Below, piece by piece: positions 17,161 through 24,851 of a stretch of DNA of 64,000 nucleotides. The notes beneath the pieces are model-generated. The model did no database searches, was not told the origin of the DNA, and saw nothing but the letters and a program-made list of their open reading frames with translations. The DNA comes from Collinsella sp. (GTDB lineage: Bacteria; Actinomycetota; Coriobacteriia; Coriobacteriales; Coriobacteriaceae): positions 1-64,000 of the forward strand of contig DXML01000011.1 of the NCBI GenBank assembly GCA_019414205.1. The letters are read 5' to 3'. Within the stretch, counting starts at the first letter, position 1. Each line of letters opens with the position of its first letter. The translations under genes and the position numbers were made by a program.

Positions 17161-17208
17161 GGGACGGGGATAAAAAATTGTTCTGAATGATTATTTAATC
17201 CCCGTCCC
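17161..17208. repeat. GGGACG palindrome (type E)
   Basis: GGGACGGGGAT at 17161-17171 pairs perfectly with ATCCCCGTCCC at 17198-17208 around a 26-base AT-rich loop. It follows rlmD and directly abuts the IS3 remnant. The GGGACG foot is shared with the hairpins at 245 and 42059. Confidence 0.6.
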
Positions 17209-17213
17209 GAAAT

Positions 17214-17618
17214 TGAACCGCCCCCTCATTTCTTGGACATTAGAAATGGGGGGCTTCTTTATGGACGGGAAAGTCGGACACGACGCCACGCTGAGGACTC
17301 TTGCAGCAGAGTTTTGCGACAGGGGATACGGGCGCACCGAAGGCCGAAGGGCGCCCGGACCCGGCCGGGGCCGGCGGCGCGCGAGGGCGAGCTCTTGCGA
17401 CGGAGCTGCTGCCCGGGCGCCTGAAGGACGAGTTCTACAGGAACCGGACGTGGCGGAGCTTCGAGGAGTTCAAGCGGGACCTCCACGCCTACACCGTTCA
17501 CTGGAACAAGAGGAGGCAGGTTAAGCAAAAGGGACTGACCCCGGAGGAGTTCCGGAATCAGTCCCCATGTGCGGCATAGGCCGCTAATTGACCCGTCTAA
17601 GTTTCGGGGCGCAGTTCA
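17214..17618 (+). mobile_element. Internally deleted IS3-family remnant
   Basis: The ends look like IS3-family inverted repeats: TGAACCGCCCC at 17214 and, on the other strand, TGAACTGCGCCCC ending at 17618. Only 405 bases lie between them. The plus frame near 17415-17577 encodes 'EFYRNRTWRSFEEFKRDL' and 'HWNKRRQVKQKGLTPEEF', the C-terminal end of an IS150/IS3 OrfB transposase. The catalytic DDE core is gone and the upstream part is in other frames. It is a dead, MITE-like relic between rlmD and the beta-glucoside operon. Confidence 0.8.
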
Positions 17619-17754
17619 TTTCAGCGCCGCCCGAGAAAGCTAAACGCCTTCTGACAGGTTGTCCCGGGCCGAGGGCGGCCACCTTGATCGCCCTCGGCCC
17701 TCACCCACCTCAACTGCTCCTCAATTACATAGAGCTGATTGAGGAGGGCGCAAG
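17619..17754 (-). terminator. Hairpin region after the PTS gene
   Basis: A strong stem of GGGCCGAGGGCG with CGCCCTCGGCCC lies at 17666-17700, about 55 bases after the PTS stop. It has no T tract but is the only candidate terminator of the minus-strand operon. A second imperfect dyad around CTCCTCAAT/ATTGAGGAG lies next to the stop (17715-17747). Confidence 0.45.
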
Positions 17755-19203
17755 CTAGTGGGCGCCTTCCTCCTCGTCGTTGGGTCGGTAGGTGATGAAC
17801 TCGATAACAAAGGCCAGGACGGCGGAGATGAGCGAGGCGATGATCGCGAAGATCATGTGGGAGATCCCGGCGCCACCAGGGGTCCCGTCGATGAAGTTGA
17901 GCAGGTTGAAGACGCCGAGGCCGCCCGAGATGTACATGAGAGCGCCAGTCATTCCCACGATAGCGCCGCCCACGGCGGAGCTCAGGCATGCCACGACGAA
18001 CGCGCGCTTGTTGGGGAGGGCGATGCCGTAGATGCCCGGCTCGGTGACGCCGAAGAAGAAGGCGGAGATCATCGCGGGAAGGGCGATGCCGCGGAAGCGC
18101 TCGTCCTTGTTTCTGAGGTACATGGCAAAGATGACCGCTCCGAGTGCGAACCCGTGGCCGATGGTGGCGGCGAGCACGCTATCGTGGCCGAGGGTGTTCA
18201 GGTTCATGATGGAGATGGGGATGAGGCTCCAGTGGAAGCCGAAGATGACGAGGCACATCCACAGTCCGCCGACTAGGGCGCTGCCCAGGACGGAACCAAC
18301 CACGGGGAGCTGGAAGATGAACGAGAACGCCGCGCTCAGCAGGTTGGTGATGAGGGTGGCCACCGGGCCGATGATGAGGTAGCCCAAGACGATGGAGACC
18401 GTCATCGTGGCGAGCGGGACAAGGAACATCTTGAGCGCAGCCGGCATCCAGCTCTTGAGCCAGCGCTCAAGGATAGAGCCGAACCACACCATGAGAAGGA
18501 CGGGGATCACCGAGCTCACGTAGCCGGACACGGGCATGATGATGGGGAGCCCGAGGGCGGTGGCGTACCACGAGAACGTGCCGGCCACGCCGAGGTCGAT
18601 GCTGCCGAGCGCCTCGCCCGAGGTCAGGGCGACCATCGTCGGGTAGAGGAGCGCCACGCCGATTGCCACGCCGGTGAACTCGTTCATGCGGAACTTGCGC
18701 GCGGCACTGAACGCCAGGGCGACGGGAAGGAAGTAGAAGAAGCCGTCAGCCACGGTGTAGAGCAGCGTGTAGAGGCCGTCGTTTGCAAAGGCCGGGACGA
18801 AGTAGGTGATGAGGGCAAGCAGTCCCTTCATGATGCCTGCGGCGGCAAGCGGTCCCAGGATGGGCTGGAAGATGCCAGAGATGAGGTCGATGATGACGGA
18901 GGCAACGGTCTTATCGCCCTGGGGCTCGTCGTCGGCGCTTGCGCCGCCCGAGAAGTTGCCGGCCTCCAGGACCGCGTCGTAGACGTCCTCGACGATGTTG
19001 CCCACGACCACCTGGTACTGGCCGTTGGCCTGGATGACCTGGATGACGCCCTTGAGGGCCTCGATCTTGGCCGTGTTGGCGCGGGACTTGTCCTTGAGTT
19101 TGAAGCGCACGCGCGTGATGCAGTGCGCGACGCTGGCGACGTTCTCGGCGCCGCCTACGTTCTCGAGTATGGATCTGGCCAGGTCGTCGTATTTTTCTGC
19201 CAT
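17755..19203 (-). CDS. PTS beta-glucoside transporter EIIBC
   Basis: This 482-residue membrane protein imports and phosphorylates beta-glucosides. The N-terminal EIIB domain (about residues 1-90) has the phosphorylated Cys in 'AHCITRVRF'. The EIIC domain follows, with about ten membrane segments and motifs such as 'GFHWSLIPI' and 'FFFGVTEPGIYGIALP'. The EIIA domain found at the C terminus of BglF/BglP is missing, so EIIA must come from elsewhere. It is the last gene of the DMT - GH1 - PTS operon, 31 bases after the GH1 stop. Exact sugar is unknown. Confidence 0.9.
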   Translation of the reverse strand: MAEKYDDLARSILENVGGAENVASVAHCITRVRFKLKDKSRANTAKIEALKGVIQVIQANGQYQVVVGNIVEDVYDAVLEAGNFSGGASADDEPQGDKTVASVIIDLISGIFQPILGPLAAAGIMKGLLALITYFVPAFANDGLYTLLYTVADGFFYFLPVALAFSAARKFRMNEFTGVAIGVALLYPTMVALTSGEALGSIDLGVAGTFSWYATALGLPIIMPVSGYVSSVIPVLLMVWFGSILERWLKSWMPAALKMFLVPLATMTVSIVLGYLIIGPVATLITNLLSAAFSFIFQLPVVGSVLGSALVGGLWMCLVIFGFHWSLIPISIMNLNTLGHDSVLAATIGHGFALGAVIFAMYLRNKDERFRGIALPAMISAFFFGVTEPGIYGIALPNKRAFVVACLSSAVGGAIVGMTGALMYISGGLGVFNLLNFIDGTPGGAGISHMIFAIIASLISAVLAFVIEFITYRPNDEEEGAH

Positions 19204-19234
19204 TATTTTCTCCTTAGTGATATTGCCCGGGTGG

Positions 19235-20665
19235 TTAGCCCAGGTCGCCTCCGTTGGTGGCGATGGCCTGTTGATACCAGTAGAAGCTCTTCTTGCGCCT
19301 GCGCTCGAGCGTGCCGTTGCCCAGGTTGTCGCGGTCCACGTAGATGAAGCCGTAGCGCTTCTCCATCTCGCCGGAGCCCGCGCTCACGAGGTCGATCGGC
19401 CCCCAGGTGGTGTAGCCGAGCATCTCGACGCCGTCCTGCTCGATAGCGTCGCGCATGGCCTCGATGTGCTCGCGCAGGTAGGCGATGCGGTAGTCATCCT
19501 CGATCGTGCCGTCGGGAAGCACCTCGTCATAGGCGCCGAGGCCGTTCTCCACCACAAAGAGCGGCTTCTGGTAGCGGTCCCAGAGGTCGTTGATCGTGAT
19601 GCGGAACCCCAGCGGGTCGATGACCCAGCCCCAGTCGCTCGTGCGCACGTAGGGGTTCTCTACGCCGGCGAAGGCGTTGCCCTCGGCGACGCCGCCCACG
19701 GAATCGGGATCGCCCGCGGTACAGCGCGAGGAGTAGTAGCTAAACGAGATGAAGTCGACGGTGTTCTCCGCAAGGATGCGCTCGTCCTCGGCGGTCATGC
19801 CCACGTCGATGCCCTCGCGCTCGAGCATCTTGAGCGCGTAGCCGGGGTAGTGCCCGCGTGCCTGCACGTCCACGAAGAAGAGGTCCTCCTGGTTCTTGAC
19901 CTGCGCTGCACGGACGTCCTCGGGACGACAGGAGTAGGGGTAGTAGCTTCCCGCGGCGAGCATGCAGCCAACCTTGTTCTCCGGGTCGACCTCGTGGGCG
20001 ATCTTGGTAGCCCAGGCGCTCGCCACGAGCTCGTTGTGCGCGGCGCGGTACTCGGCCTCGCGGGCATTCTCCCCGGGCTCGAGGACGATGCCGGCGCCCA
20101 TGAAGGGACGGTGTAAGATCATGTTCATCTCGTTGAACGTGATCCACCAATGCACGAGGCCGCGGTAGCGGTTGAAGAGCACCTTCACGAGCCGCTTGTA
20201 GAGCTCGATGAGGGCGCGGTTTCGCCAGGCGCCGTACTTCTTGACGAGGTGGATGGGGCAGTCGAAGTGCGTGATGGTCACGAGGGGCTCGATCCTGTGC
20301 TCGCGGCAGCAGCGGAACACGTCCTCGTAGAAGGCGAGCCCGGCCTCGTTGGGCTCCTCCTCGTCGCCATTGGGGAAGATGCGGCTCCAGGCGATGGAGA
20401 GGCGAAAGACCTTAAAGCCCATCTCCGCGAAGAGGGCTATGTCCTCGCGGTAGTGGTGGTAGAAGTCGATGCCCGTCTGGGCCGGGTAGTAGTACCCGGG
20501 CTCAAAGTCGAGCATGCGCCTCAGGCCGCGACTTACGTCGTTGCGCTCCGACCCGTGTGGGATGACGTCGACATTGGCAAGGCCGCGGCCGCCCTCGTCA
20601 TAACCTCCCTCGCATTGGTTAGCAGCGGTGGCTCCTCCCCAAAGGAACCCTTTTGGAAATGGCAT
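19235..20665 (-). CDS. 6-phospho-beta-glucosidase, GH1
   Basis: This cytoplasmic glycoside hydrolase of about 476 residues cleaves the phosphorylated beta-glucoside delivered by the PTS. The start shows 'FPKGFLWGGATAANQCEG', the usual GH1 opening. The acid/base Glu is in 'WITFNEMNMI' and the nucleophile Glu in 'LFVVENGLGAYD'. The ATG at 20665 has an AGGAGG site, so the longer upstream frame is not used. Its place directly before EIIBC fixes the role as 6-phospho-beta-glucosidase (BglA/BglH type), with aryl-phospho-beta-glucosides possible. Confidence 0.92.
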   Translation of the reverse strand: MPFPKGFLWGGATAANQCEGGYDEGGRGLANVDVIPHGSERNDVSRGLRRMLDFEPGYYYPAQTGIDFYHHYREDIALFAEMGFKVFRLSIAWSRIFPNGDEEEPNEAGLAFYEDVFRCCREHRIEPLVTITHFDCPIHLVKKYGAWRNRALIELYKRLVKVLFNRYRGLVHWWITFNEMNMILHRPFMGAGIVLEPGENAREAEYRAAHNELVASAWATKIAHEVDPENKVGCMLAAGSYYPYSCRPEDVRAAQVKNQEDLFFVDVQARGHYPGYALKMLEREGIDVGMTAEDERILAENTVDFISFSYYSSRCTAGDPDSVGGVAEGNAFAGVENPYVRTSDWGWVIDPLGFRITINDLWDRYQKPLFVVENGLGAYDEVLPDGTIEDDYRIAYLREHIEAMRDAIEQDGVEMLGYTTWGPIDLVSAGSGEMEKRYGFIYVDRDNLGNGTLERRRKKSFYWYQQAIATNGGDLG

Positions 20666-20786
20666 GGTGCCTCCTTCTCTCTGGCGCCCCCACCTCTGCG
20701 GGGACGCTTTATAACGTCCTTGCGACCTCACGCGCCGGGCCCGTGGCCCTTTCCCTGATGCGCGCGGGCCGCCCGTGAAGGGGTGA

Positions 20787-21767
20787 CTAGCTGACGGCTT
20801 GTCCTGCGGCGGCGCGACGTGCCTCCCGGCCTCCAAGCAGGGAGGGGACCTGTGCCAGGCACACGCCGGCGAGGATGATGGCGACGCCCAGCCACTCGAC
20901 GACGCCGAGCGGCTCGCCGAGGACGATCATGGCGATGAGCAGGCCGGCGGGGAGTTCCGCGGCGGCCATGACAGTGGAGAGACCCGCGGGCAGGTGCGGA
21001 GAGCCCATGCCGAAGAGCAAGACCGGGCAGAGCATGCCAAAGAAGCCGGCGATGACGGCAAAGGGCAGGATGCCCTGGGCGAGGACGCCCGAGACGACGT
21101 AGTCCGGGCACACCGTGAGCGACATGACCACGGAGCCCGCGCACACGATGACGCCGCGCTGCTCGGACGAGCAGGGGGCCTCGACCTTGCCGGAGAGGGT
21201 GACAAAGAGGGAGCAGGACACGGCCGCCCCCAGCGCGCAGAGCAGGGCCACGGGGTCGTACCCGGTGATGCCGGTCTTGTAAACGCCACTCGCGAACACC
21301 GTCCCGAAGACGATGGCCAGGGCGGAGGCCACTTGGAGGGGCCTCGGCGGCCGGCGCGTCATGACGGTCTGCCACACGAGCCCCAGCCACGTGAACTGGA
21401 AGAGGAGCGTGAGCGCCACCGGGGCGGGCAGCACGCTCATGGCGTAGCAGTAGAGGATTGAGGTGAGGCAGGTGAGGGCTCCCAGGCCCATGAGCTTAAG
21501 GGCGAGCTTCCAGCCCACGCGCTGCCAGTGGTGCCCGAGTGCGTGCCCTGCGAGCGTGGCGAGGGCGAAGAAGAGGCAGCCGAGCCACGCTTGGCTCGCC
21601 ACCACCTGTGCCGAGGTGAAGCCCGCGGCGTAGGCGAGCTTGTAGGTCGTGGCCATCGCGCCGTAGCAGGCGCCGCCCGCAAAGACCTGGAGCGCCGCCT
21701 TGGCCTGTCCCGCGCCCGTGGCTCCCGCCCCGGCGGCCTGTTGCTTGATTGTGTTTGTTCCTGCCAT
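20787..21767 (-). CDS. DMT superfamily (EamA) transporter
   Basis: The protein has about 326 residues with ten hydrophobic segments in two EamA-like repeats, for example 'PVALTLLFQFTWLGLVWQ' closing the first and 'LPAGLLIAMIVLGEPLGVVEWLGVAIIL' style helices in the second. The ATG at 21767 has a GGGAG site. It is the first gene of the operon with the GH1 enzyme and EIIBC, about 120 bases apart. Substrate is unknown; export of an aglycone or of sugar excess is only a guess. Confidence 0.75.
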   Translation of the reverse strand: MAGTNTIKQQAAGAGATGAGQAKAALQVFAGGACYGAMATTYKLAYAAGFTSAQVVASQAWLGCLFFALATLAGHALGHHWQRVGWKLALKLMGLGALTCLTSILYCYAMSVLPAPVALTLLFQFTWLGLVWQTVMTRRPPRPLQVASALAIVFGTVFASGVYKTGITGYDPVALLCALGAAVSCSLFVTLSGKVEAPCSSEQRGVIVCAGSVVMSLTVCPDYVVSGVLAQGILPFAVIAGFFGMLCPVLLFGMGSPHLPAGLSTVMAAAELPAGLLIAMIVLGEPLGVVEWLGVAIILAGVCLAQVPSLLGGREARRAAAGQAVS

Positions 21768-21884
21768 TAGGCTCCCTTCCGTCTGCTGTCTTGCAGACGC
21801 ACGTCTCGTGCGTCTGTTCCCTGCAGTCGGAAGGTGGGCTCGTGCGGTCTTCTGGCGGTGCATGTGGCACCTGCTGCCAAGACG

Positions 21885-21925
21885 AAAAAAGCCACGCAAC
21901 CGACTGCTCGGTTGCGTGGCAAAAA
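21885..21925 (-). terminator. Intrinsic terminator inside the DMT-operon leader
   Basis: GCCACGCAACC pairs with GGTTGCGTGGC and the minus strand continues into TTTTTT. It lies between the putative promoter (21970-21999) and the DMT start at 21767, with no gene between. Transcription must be relieved here, or start again below it. This suggests attenuation or antitermination, common for bgl operons. I found no match to the BglG/LicT RNA target consensus. Confidence 0.7.
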
Positions 21926-21969
21926 GGTGGCTAGCGCCCAGAAAAGTCCACGCGTTTTTAGACTGGGAC

Positions 21970-21999
21970 AAAGTACTACAACAGATGAGATTCCGTCAA
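21970..21999 (-). promoter_or_regulatory. Putative promoter of the beta-glucoside operon
   Basis: On the minus strand TTGACG (21994-21999) and TACTTT (21970-21975) are 18 bases apart. The predicted transcript would run into the leader terminator after about 40 bases. Confidence 0.5.
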
Positions 22000-22075
22000 G
22001 AAAAACCGAGGAAAAAAGTGAGCCTCTGCCCGCCGTACCTGTGGCGGTCGTTCCCCGAACGGGGCGGTGCTGTTG

Positions 22076-22137
22076 GGGACTGTCTCGATCTGTAACAGTT
22101 GGGGCTAGTTTTGGTCGATGGATGTTACAGATTGAGA
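22076..22137. repeat. GGGGAC-headed palindrome (type C)
   Basis: TCTCGATCTGTAACA at 22083-22097 pairs with TGTTACAGATTGAGA at 22123-22137 (one G-T pair) around a 25-base loop containing CTAGTTTTGGTC. GGGGACTG precedes it directly. It lies upstream of the DJ-1 gene. It belongs by look to the GGGAC palindromes of the window. Confidence 0.5.
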
Positions 22138-22266
22138 TTGTTGAGGATGGGTGGGGGTAGCTAATTCGGACAGGGCTATTTTAAACATTGGGAAATCGAG
22201 CGTGGCAAGCGGAGGTCTTCGGGGTATAAGACGGCTAATTGTATGCCGCCTATGAAAGGAAACCTC

Positions 22267-22809
22267 ATGCCCAGCGTTGCCGTTCTCGCCGCCGATGGCT
22301 TTGAAACTATTGAATGCCTGACCATGGTCGATGTCATGCGTCGCGGCGGCGTGCGCGCCACGCTTGTCTCGATCATGCCCACGCGCGAGGTCGTAAGCTC
22401 GTTGCAGATTCCCGTGACCTGCGATGCGCTCTTTGACGAGATCAACTTTGACGAGTACGACTGCGTCGTGCTACCTGGCGGCCTGCCCGGCGCCACCAAC
22501 CTGCGTGCCGACCAGCGCGTCTGCGACGTGGTCTGCGAGTTCGCCGCCGCCAAGCACGTCGCCGCCATCTGCGCCGCCCCGTTTATCCTGGGTGAGCTCG
22601 ACCTGCTCGAGGGGCGCCACGCCACGTGCTTCCCTGGCTTTGAGAAGAGCTTCCCCGAAGGCGCCTATACCGGCGAGAAGGTTACGCAAGACGGCAACAT
22701 CATCACCGCCAGCGGCATGGCCCAGTCGCTCCCCTTCGCGCTTGAGCTGCTGCGCACGCTCGCCGGCGACAATGCTGTCGAGAAGGTTGCCGAGGGCATT
22801 CAGCTATGA
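22267..22809 (+). CDS. DJ-1/PfpI family protein
   Basis: This cytoplasmic protein of 180 residues has the DJ-1/ThiJ fold. The opening 'PSVAVLAADGFETIECLTMVDVM' and the nucleophile elbow Cys in 'HVAAICAAPFILGE' match the YajL/DJ-1 branch. 'DCVVLPGGLPGATNL' is the usual glycine-rich loop. Members act on glyoxal-type damage or as chaperones; the role here is not set. The ATG at 22267 has an AAAGGA site; an ATG eight codons earlier lacks one. Its stop overlaps the maf start by four bases (ATGA), so the two are translationally coupled. Confidence 0.88.
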   Translation: MPSVAVLAADGFETIECLTMVDVMRRGGVRATLVSIMPTREVVSSLQIPVTCDALFDEINFDEYDCVVLPGGLPGATNLRADQRVCDVVCEFAAAKHVAAICAAPFILGELDLLEGRHATCFPGFEKSFPEGAYTGEKVTQDGNIITASGMAQSLPFALELLRTLAGDNAVEKVAEGIQL

Positions 22810-23387
22810 TTTTGGCCTCGCAATCACCGCGCCGCATCGAGTTGATGCGCGAGGCGGGCTATGACATTCGCATCATTCCTGCCGATATCGACGAAACGCC
22901 GTTTGATGGCGAGGCCCCGCTTACGCTCGTTGAACGCTTAGCACGCGCCAAAGCCGCCGCCGTTGCCGCCGAGCATGCCGAGCCCAATGAGCTGACGGTC
23001 GCGGCCGACACCATCGTCACCTTTGACGGCAAGATTCTGGGCAAGCCGGCAACCGAGGACGAGGCGCGTACCATGCTCCGTGAGCTTTCGGGCCGCACGC
23101 ACCAGGTCGCAACCGGCGTCTGCATCGTTAAGGCAGGCGATACGGCCGCCCCACATGCCGCCGAGAGCCTGTCCTTTGTCGATGTGACCGACGTGACGTT
23201 CTACGAGCTCACCGACGAGCAGATCGAGCACTACGTCGCCTCGGGTGAGCCCATGGACAAGGCCGGCGCCTACGGCATTCAGGGCACAGGAGGACGCATG
23301 CTCGTGCATGATATATCGGGCGACTTCTATAACGTGGTGGGCCTACCCATCGCTCGCGTCGCGCGCGCGATTCAAAAGCTCTCGTAA
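22806..23387 (+). CDS. maf: Maf-family nucleotide pyrophosphatase
   Basis: This 193-residue house-cleaning enzyme hydrolyses non-canonical or excess nucleoside triphosphates such as dTTP/UTP. It shows 'MILASQSPRRIELM' at the start, 'VAADTIVTFDGKILGKPATEDEA' in the middle and 'DKAGAYGIQGTGGRML' near the end, all typical. The ATGA overlap with the DJ-1 gene indicates a two-gene unit. Sequence-based choice between the YhdE and YceF types is not safe. Confidence 0.92.
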   Translation: MILASQSPRRIELMREAGYDIRIIPADIDETPFDGEAPLTLVERLARAKAAAVAAEHAEPNELTVAADTIVTFDGKILGKPATEDEARTMLRELSGRTHQVATGVCIVKAGDTAAPHAAESLSFVDVTDVTFYELTDEQIEHYVASGEPMDKAGAYGIQGTGGRMLVHDISGDFYNVVGLPIARVARAIQKLS

Positions 23388-23395
23388 TTGCATCT

Positions 23396-23418
23396 GGCGC
23401 TGGGTATCCCCCAGCGCC
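23396..23418 (+). terminator. Hairpin after maf
   Basis: GGCGCTGGG pairs with CCCAGCGCC just after the maf stop. A short run containing ATTTT follows at a distance, so termination is possible but weak. Confidence 0.4.
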
Positions 23419-23488
23419 TACAATTTTGGCGTACCGTACGGATCCCGACCGGGCACATGGCGCGGCGGAAAACCGATAGGAGTTAAAC

Positions 23489-24490
23489 ATGGATACACTG
23501 CTCGAGGCCATTGACGTCTGCGATGTCGATGGCTTTTGCTATGGCAACTATACGGACGAGGAGGCCGGCACCGGTTGCACCGTAATCGTGGCACCCGAGG
23601 GCGCCACCGGCGGCGTTGACGTTCGCGGCGGTGCTCCAGCATCGCGCGAAACCGACCTGCTGCGACCCGAGAACACCGTCGACAAGGTCCACGCCGTCTG
23701 CCTTTCGGGCGGATCGGCCTTTGGTCTGGAGGCTGCAAGCGGCGTCGCCCGCGAGCTCGAGAGCCGCGGCATCGGCCTTCCCGTCGGCCCCACGCAGGTG
23801 CCTATCGTGTGCTCCAGCTGCATCTTCGACCTCGCCTTTGGCGATCCCACCGTGCGCCCCGACATAGAGGCCGGCATCGCCGCCGTGCGCGAGGCACTCG
23901 ACAACACCCCCACTATACTCGAGCAGGGCAATGTGGGCGCCGGCACCGGCGCTACCGTAGGTAAGCTCATGGGTCCCGCCACCTGCATGAAGGCCGGCCT
24001 TGGCGCTGCTGCCGTGGCGCTCGGCCCTGTCAAGGTGGGCGCTGTGGTCTCGGTCAACGCCTGCGGCAACGTCGTCGACCCGACCACGGGCGAGTGGGTA
24101 GCCGGCATGCGCGCCGCAGCCGATAGCGACCAGATCGTCGACATGGAGCTCGCCGCTTTTGCCGCCGCCGGCTCTATGCAGATGCCGCTCGACCGCACCA
24201 ACACCACTATCAGCTGCATCGTCACCAACGTGAAGCTCACCAAGGCCCAGACCACCAAGGTCTCCCAGATGGCAGCAGACGCCTACGCGCACGCCATCCG
24301 TCCCACGCACACCACCAACGACGGCGACACCATCTACACCCTCGCCAGCGGCAAACTAGGCGCCCAGGCAAGCGCCGCCGTTCCCCTAGACCTGCTGGGC
24401 ATGCTCGCCGTAAGGGCCCTACAGACCGCCATCGTAAACGGAGCAAAAAATGCCAAAACCTCCCACGGCATCCCCGGCGCCGCGAAGTAG
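23489..24490 (+). CDS. P1 family (S58, DmpA-like) peptidase
   Basis: This 333-residue protein belongs to the Ntn-like P1/DmpA aminopeptidase family, whose precursors cleave themselves. It shows 'TGCTVIVAPEGATGGVDVRGG', 'VHAVCLSGGSAFGLEAASGV', and 'GNVGAGTGATVGKL', the conserved middle motif. The likely self-cleavage site is in 'NTTISCIVTN' near residue 235, but this was not proved. Substrate is unknown; relatives act on small peptides, beta-peptides or 6-aminohexanoate oligomers. The ATG has an AGGAG site. Confidence 0.85.
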   Translation: MDTLLEAIDVCDVDGFCYGNYTDEEAGTGCTVIVAPEGATGGVDVRGGAPASRETDLLRPENTVDKVHAVCLSGGSAFGLEAASGVARELESRGIGLPVGPTQVPIVCSSCIFDLAFGDPTVRPDIEAGIAAVREALDNTPTILEQGNVGAGTGATVGKLMGPATCMKAGLGAAAVALGPVKVGAVVSVNACGNVVDPTTGEWVAGMRAAADSDQIVDMELAAFAAAGSMQMPLDRTNTTISCIVTNVKLTKAQTTKVSQMAADAYAHAIRPTHTTNDGDTIYTLASGKLGAQASAAVPLDLLGMLAVRALQTAIVNGAKNAKTSHGIPGAAK

Positions 24491-24502
24491 CCTAACCTGA
24501 AC

Positions 24503-24626
24503 GGTTGCCCGGTGGGGCTTGGTTATGTTTGCTGCTCTACAGTCCTGGCTCGCACGAAGAGCACATTAAGTGCTCTTCGGCTCGTGCGGAACTCGCGACA
24601 AACATAACCAAGCCCACCGGGCAACC
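24503..24626 (-). repeat. Long-stem repeat family B, copy 1
   Basis: A nearly perfect outer stem of about 28 pairs (24503-24531 with 24599-24626, one bulged G) encloses a 67-base interior. On the minus strand the interior reads GAGTTCCGCACG, then a GAAGAGCAC/GTGCTCTTC hairpin, then CAGGACTGT. The same two boxes frame a different hairpin in copy 2 (24721) and in shorter form (TTCCGCA...AGGAC) in copy 3 (28307). No coding potential is seen. Confidence 0.6.
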
Positions 24627-24720
24627 TACTCAACTAGATCCCTTTCAGCCCAGGCCCCTGTGTACCGCGCGTCCAAGATCTTCAAATTCAGCCGTCTGAC
24701 ATAAAGCAAGACATAGCAGA
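24627..24720 (+). pseudogene. Possible remnant of a glycosyltransferase C terminus
   Basis: The plus strand near 24667-24709 can encode 'VYRASKIFKFSRLT' followed by a stop. The end of the GT2 gene on the opposite strand encodes 'LASKIFKF'. The shared 16 bases AAGATCTTCAAATTCA (24675-24690) form an inverted repeat with 24857-24872. It may be the tail of a lost paralogue, or an inverted duplication around repeat B copy 2. Confidence 0.3.
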
Positions 24721-24829
24721 GGACCCCTGGTCCTTAACTTGATACGAGTTCCGCACGCAAAGGAGGCGCCAGTGGCGCCTCCGTCTTGCGCAGGACTGTC
24801 CGAAGTAGCAAGTTAAGGACCAGGGGTCC
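24721..24829 (+). repeat. Long-stem repeat family B, copy 2
   Basis: A perfect 21-pair outer stem (24721-24741 with 24809-24829) encloses the interior GAGTTCCGCACG - GGAGGCGCC/GGCGCCTCC hairpin - CAGGACTGT. The outer stem is unrelated in sequence to those of copies 1 and 3. It lies after the stop of the GT2 gene and might act as its terminator. Confidence 0.6.
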
Positions 24830-24851
24830 CCGTTGCCCGAGCGTTTCTGTG

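Noticed and set aside
21885..21965. BglG/LicT antiterminator target or T-box in the bgl leader
   Set aside because: No match to either consensus could be found, although a terminator is present; only the terminator is reported.
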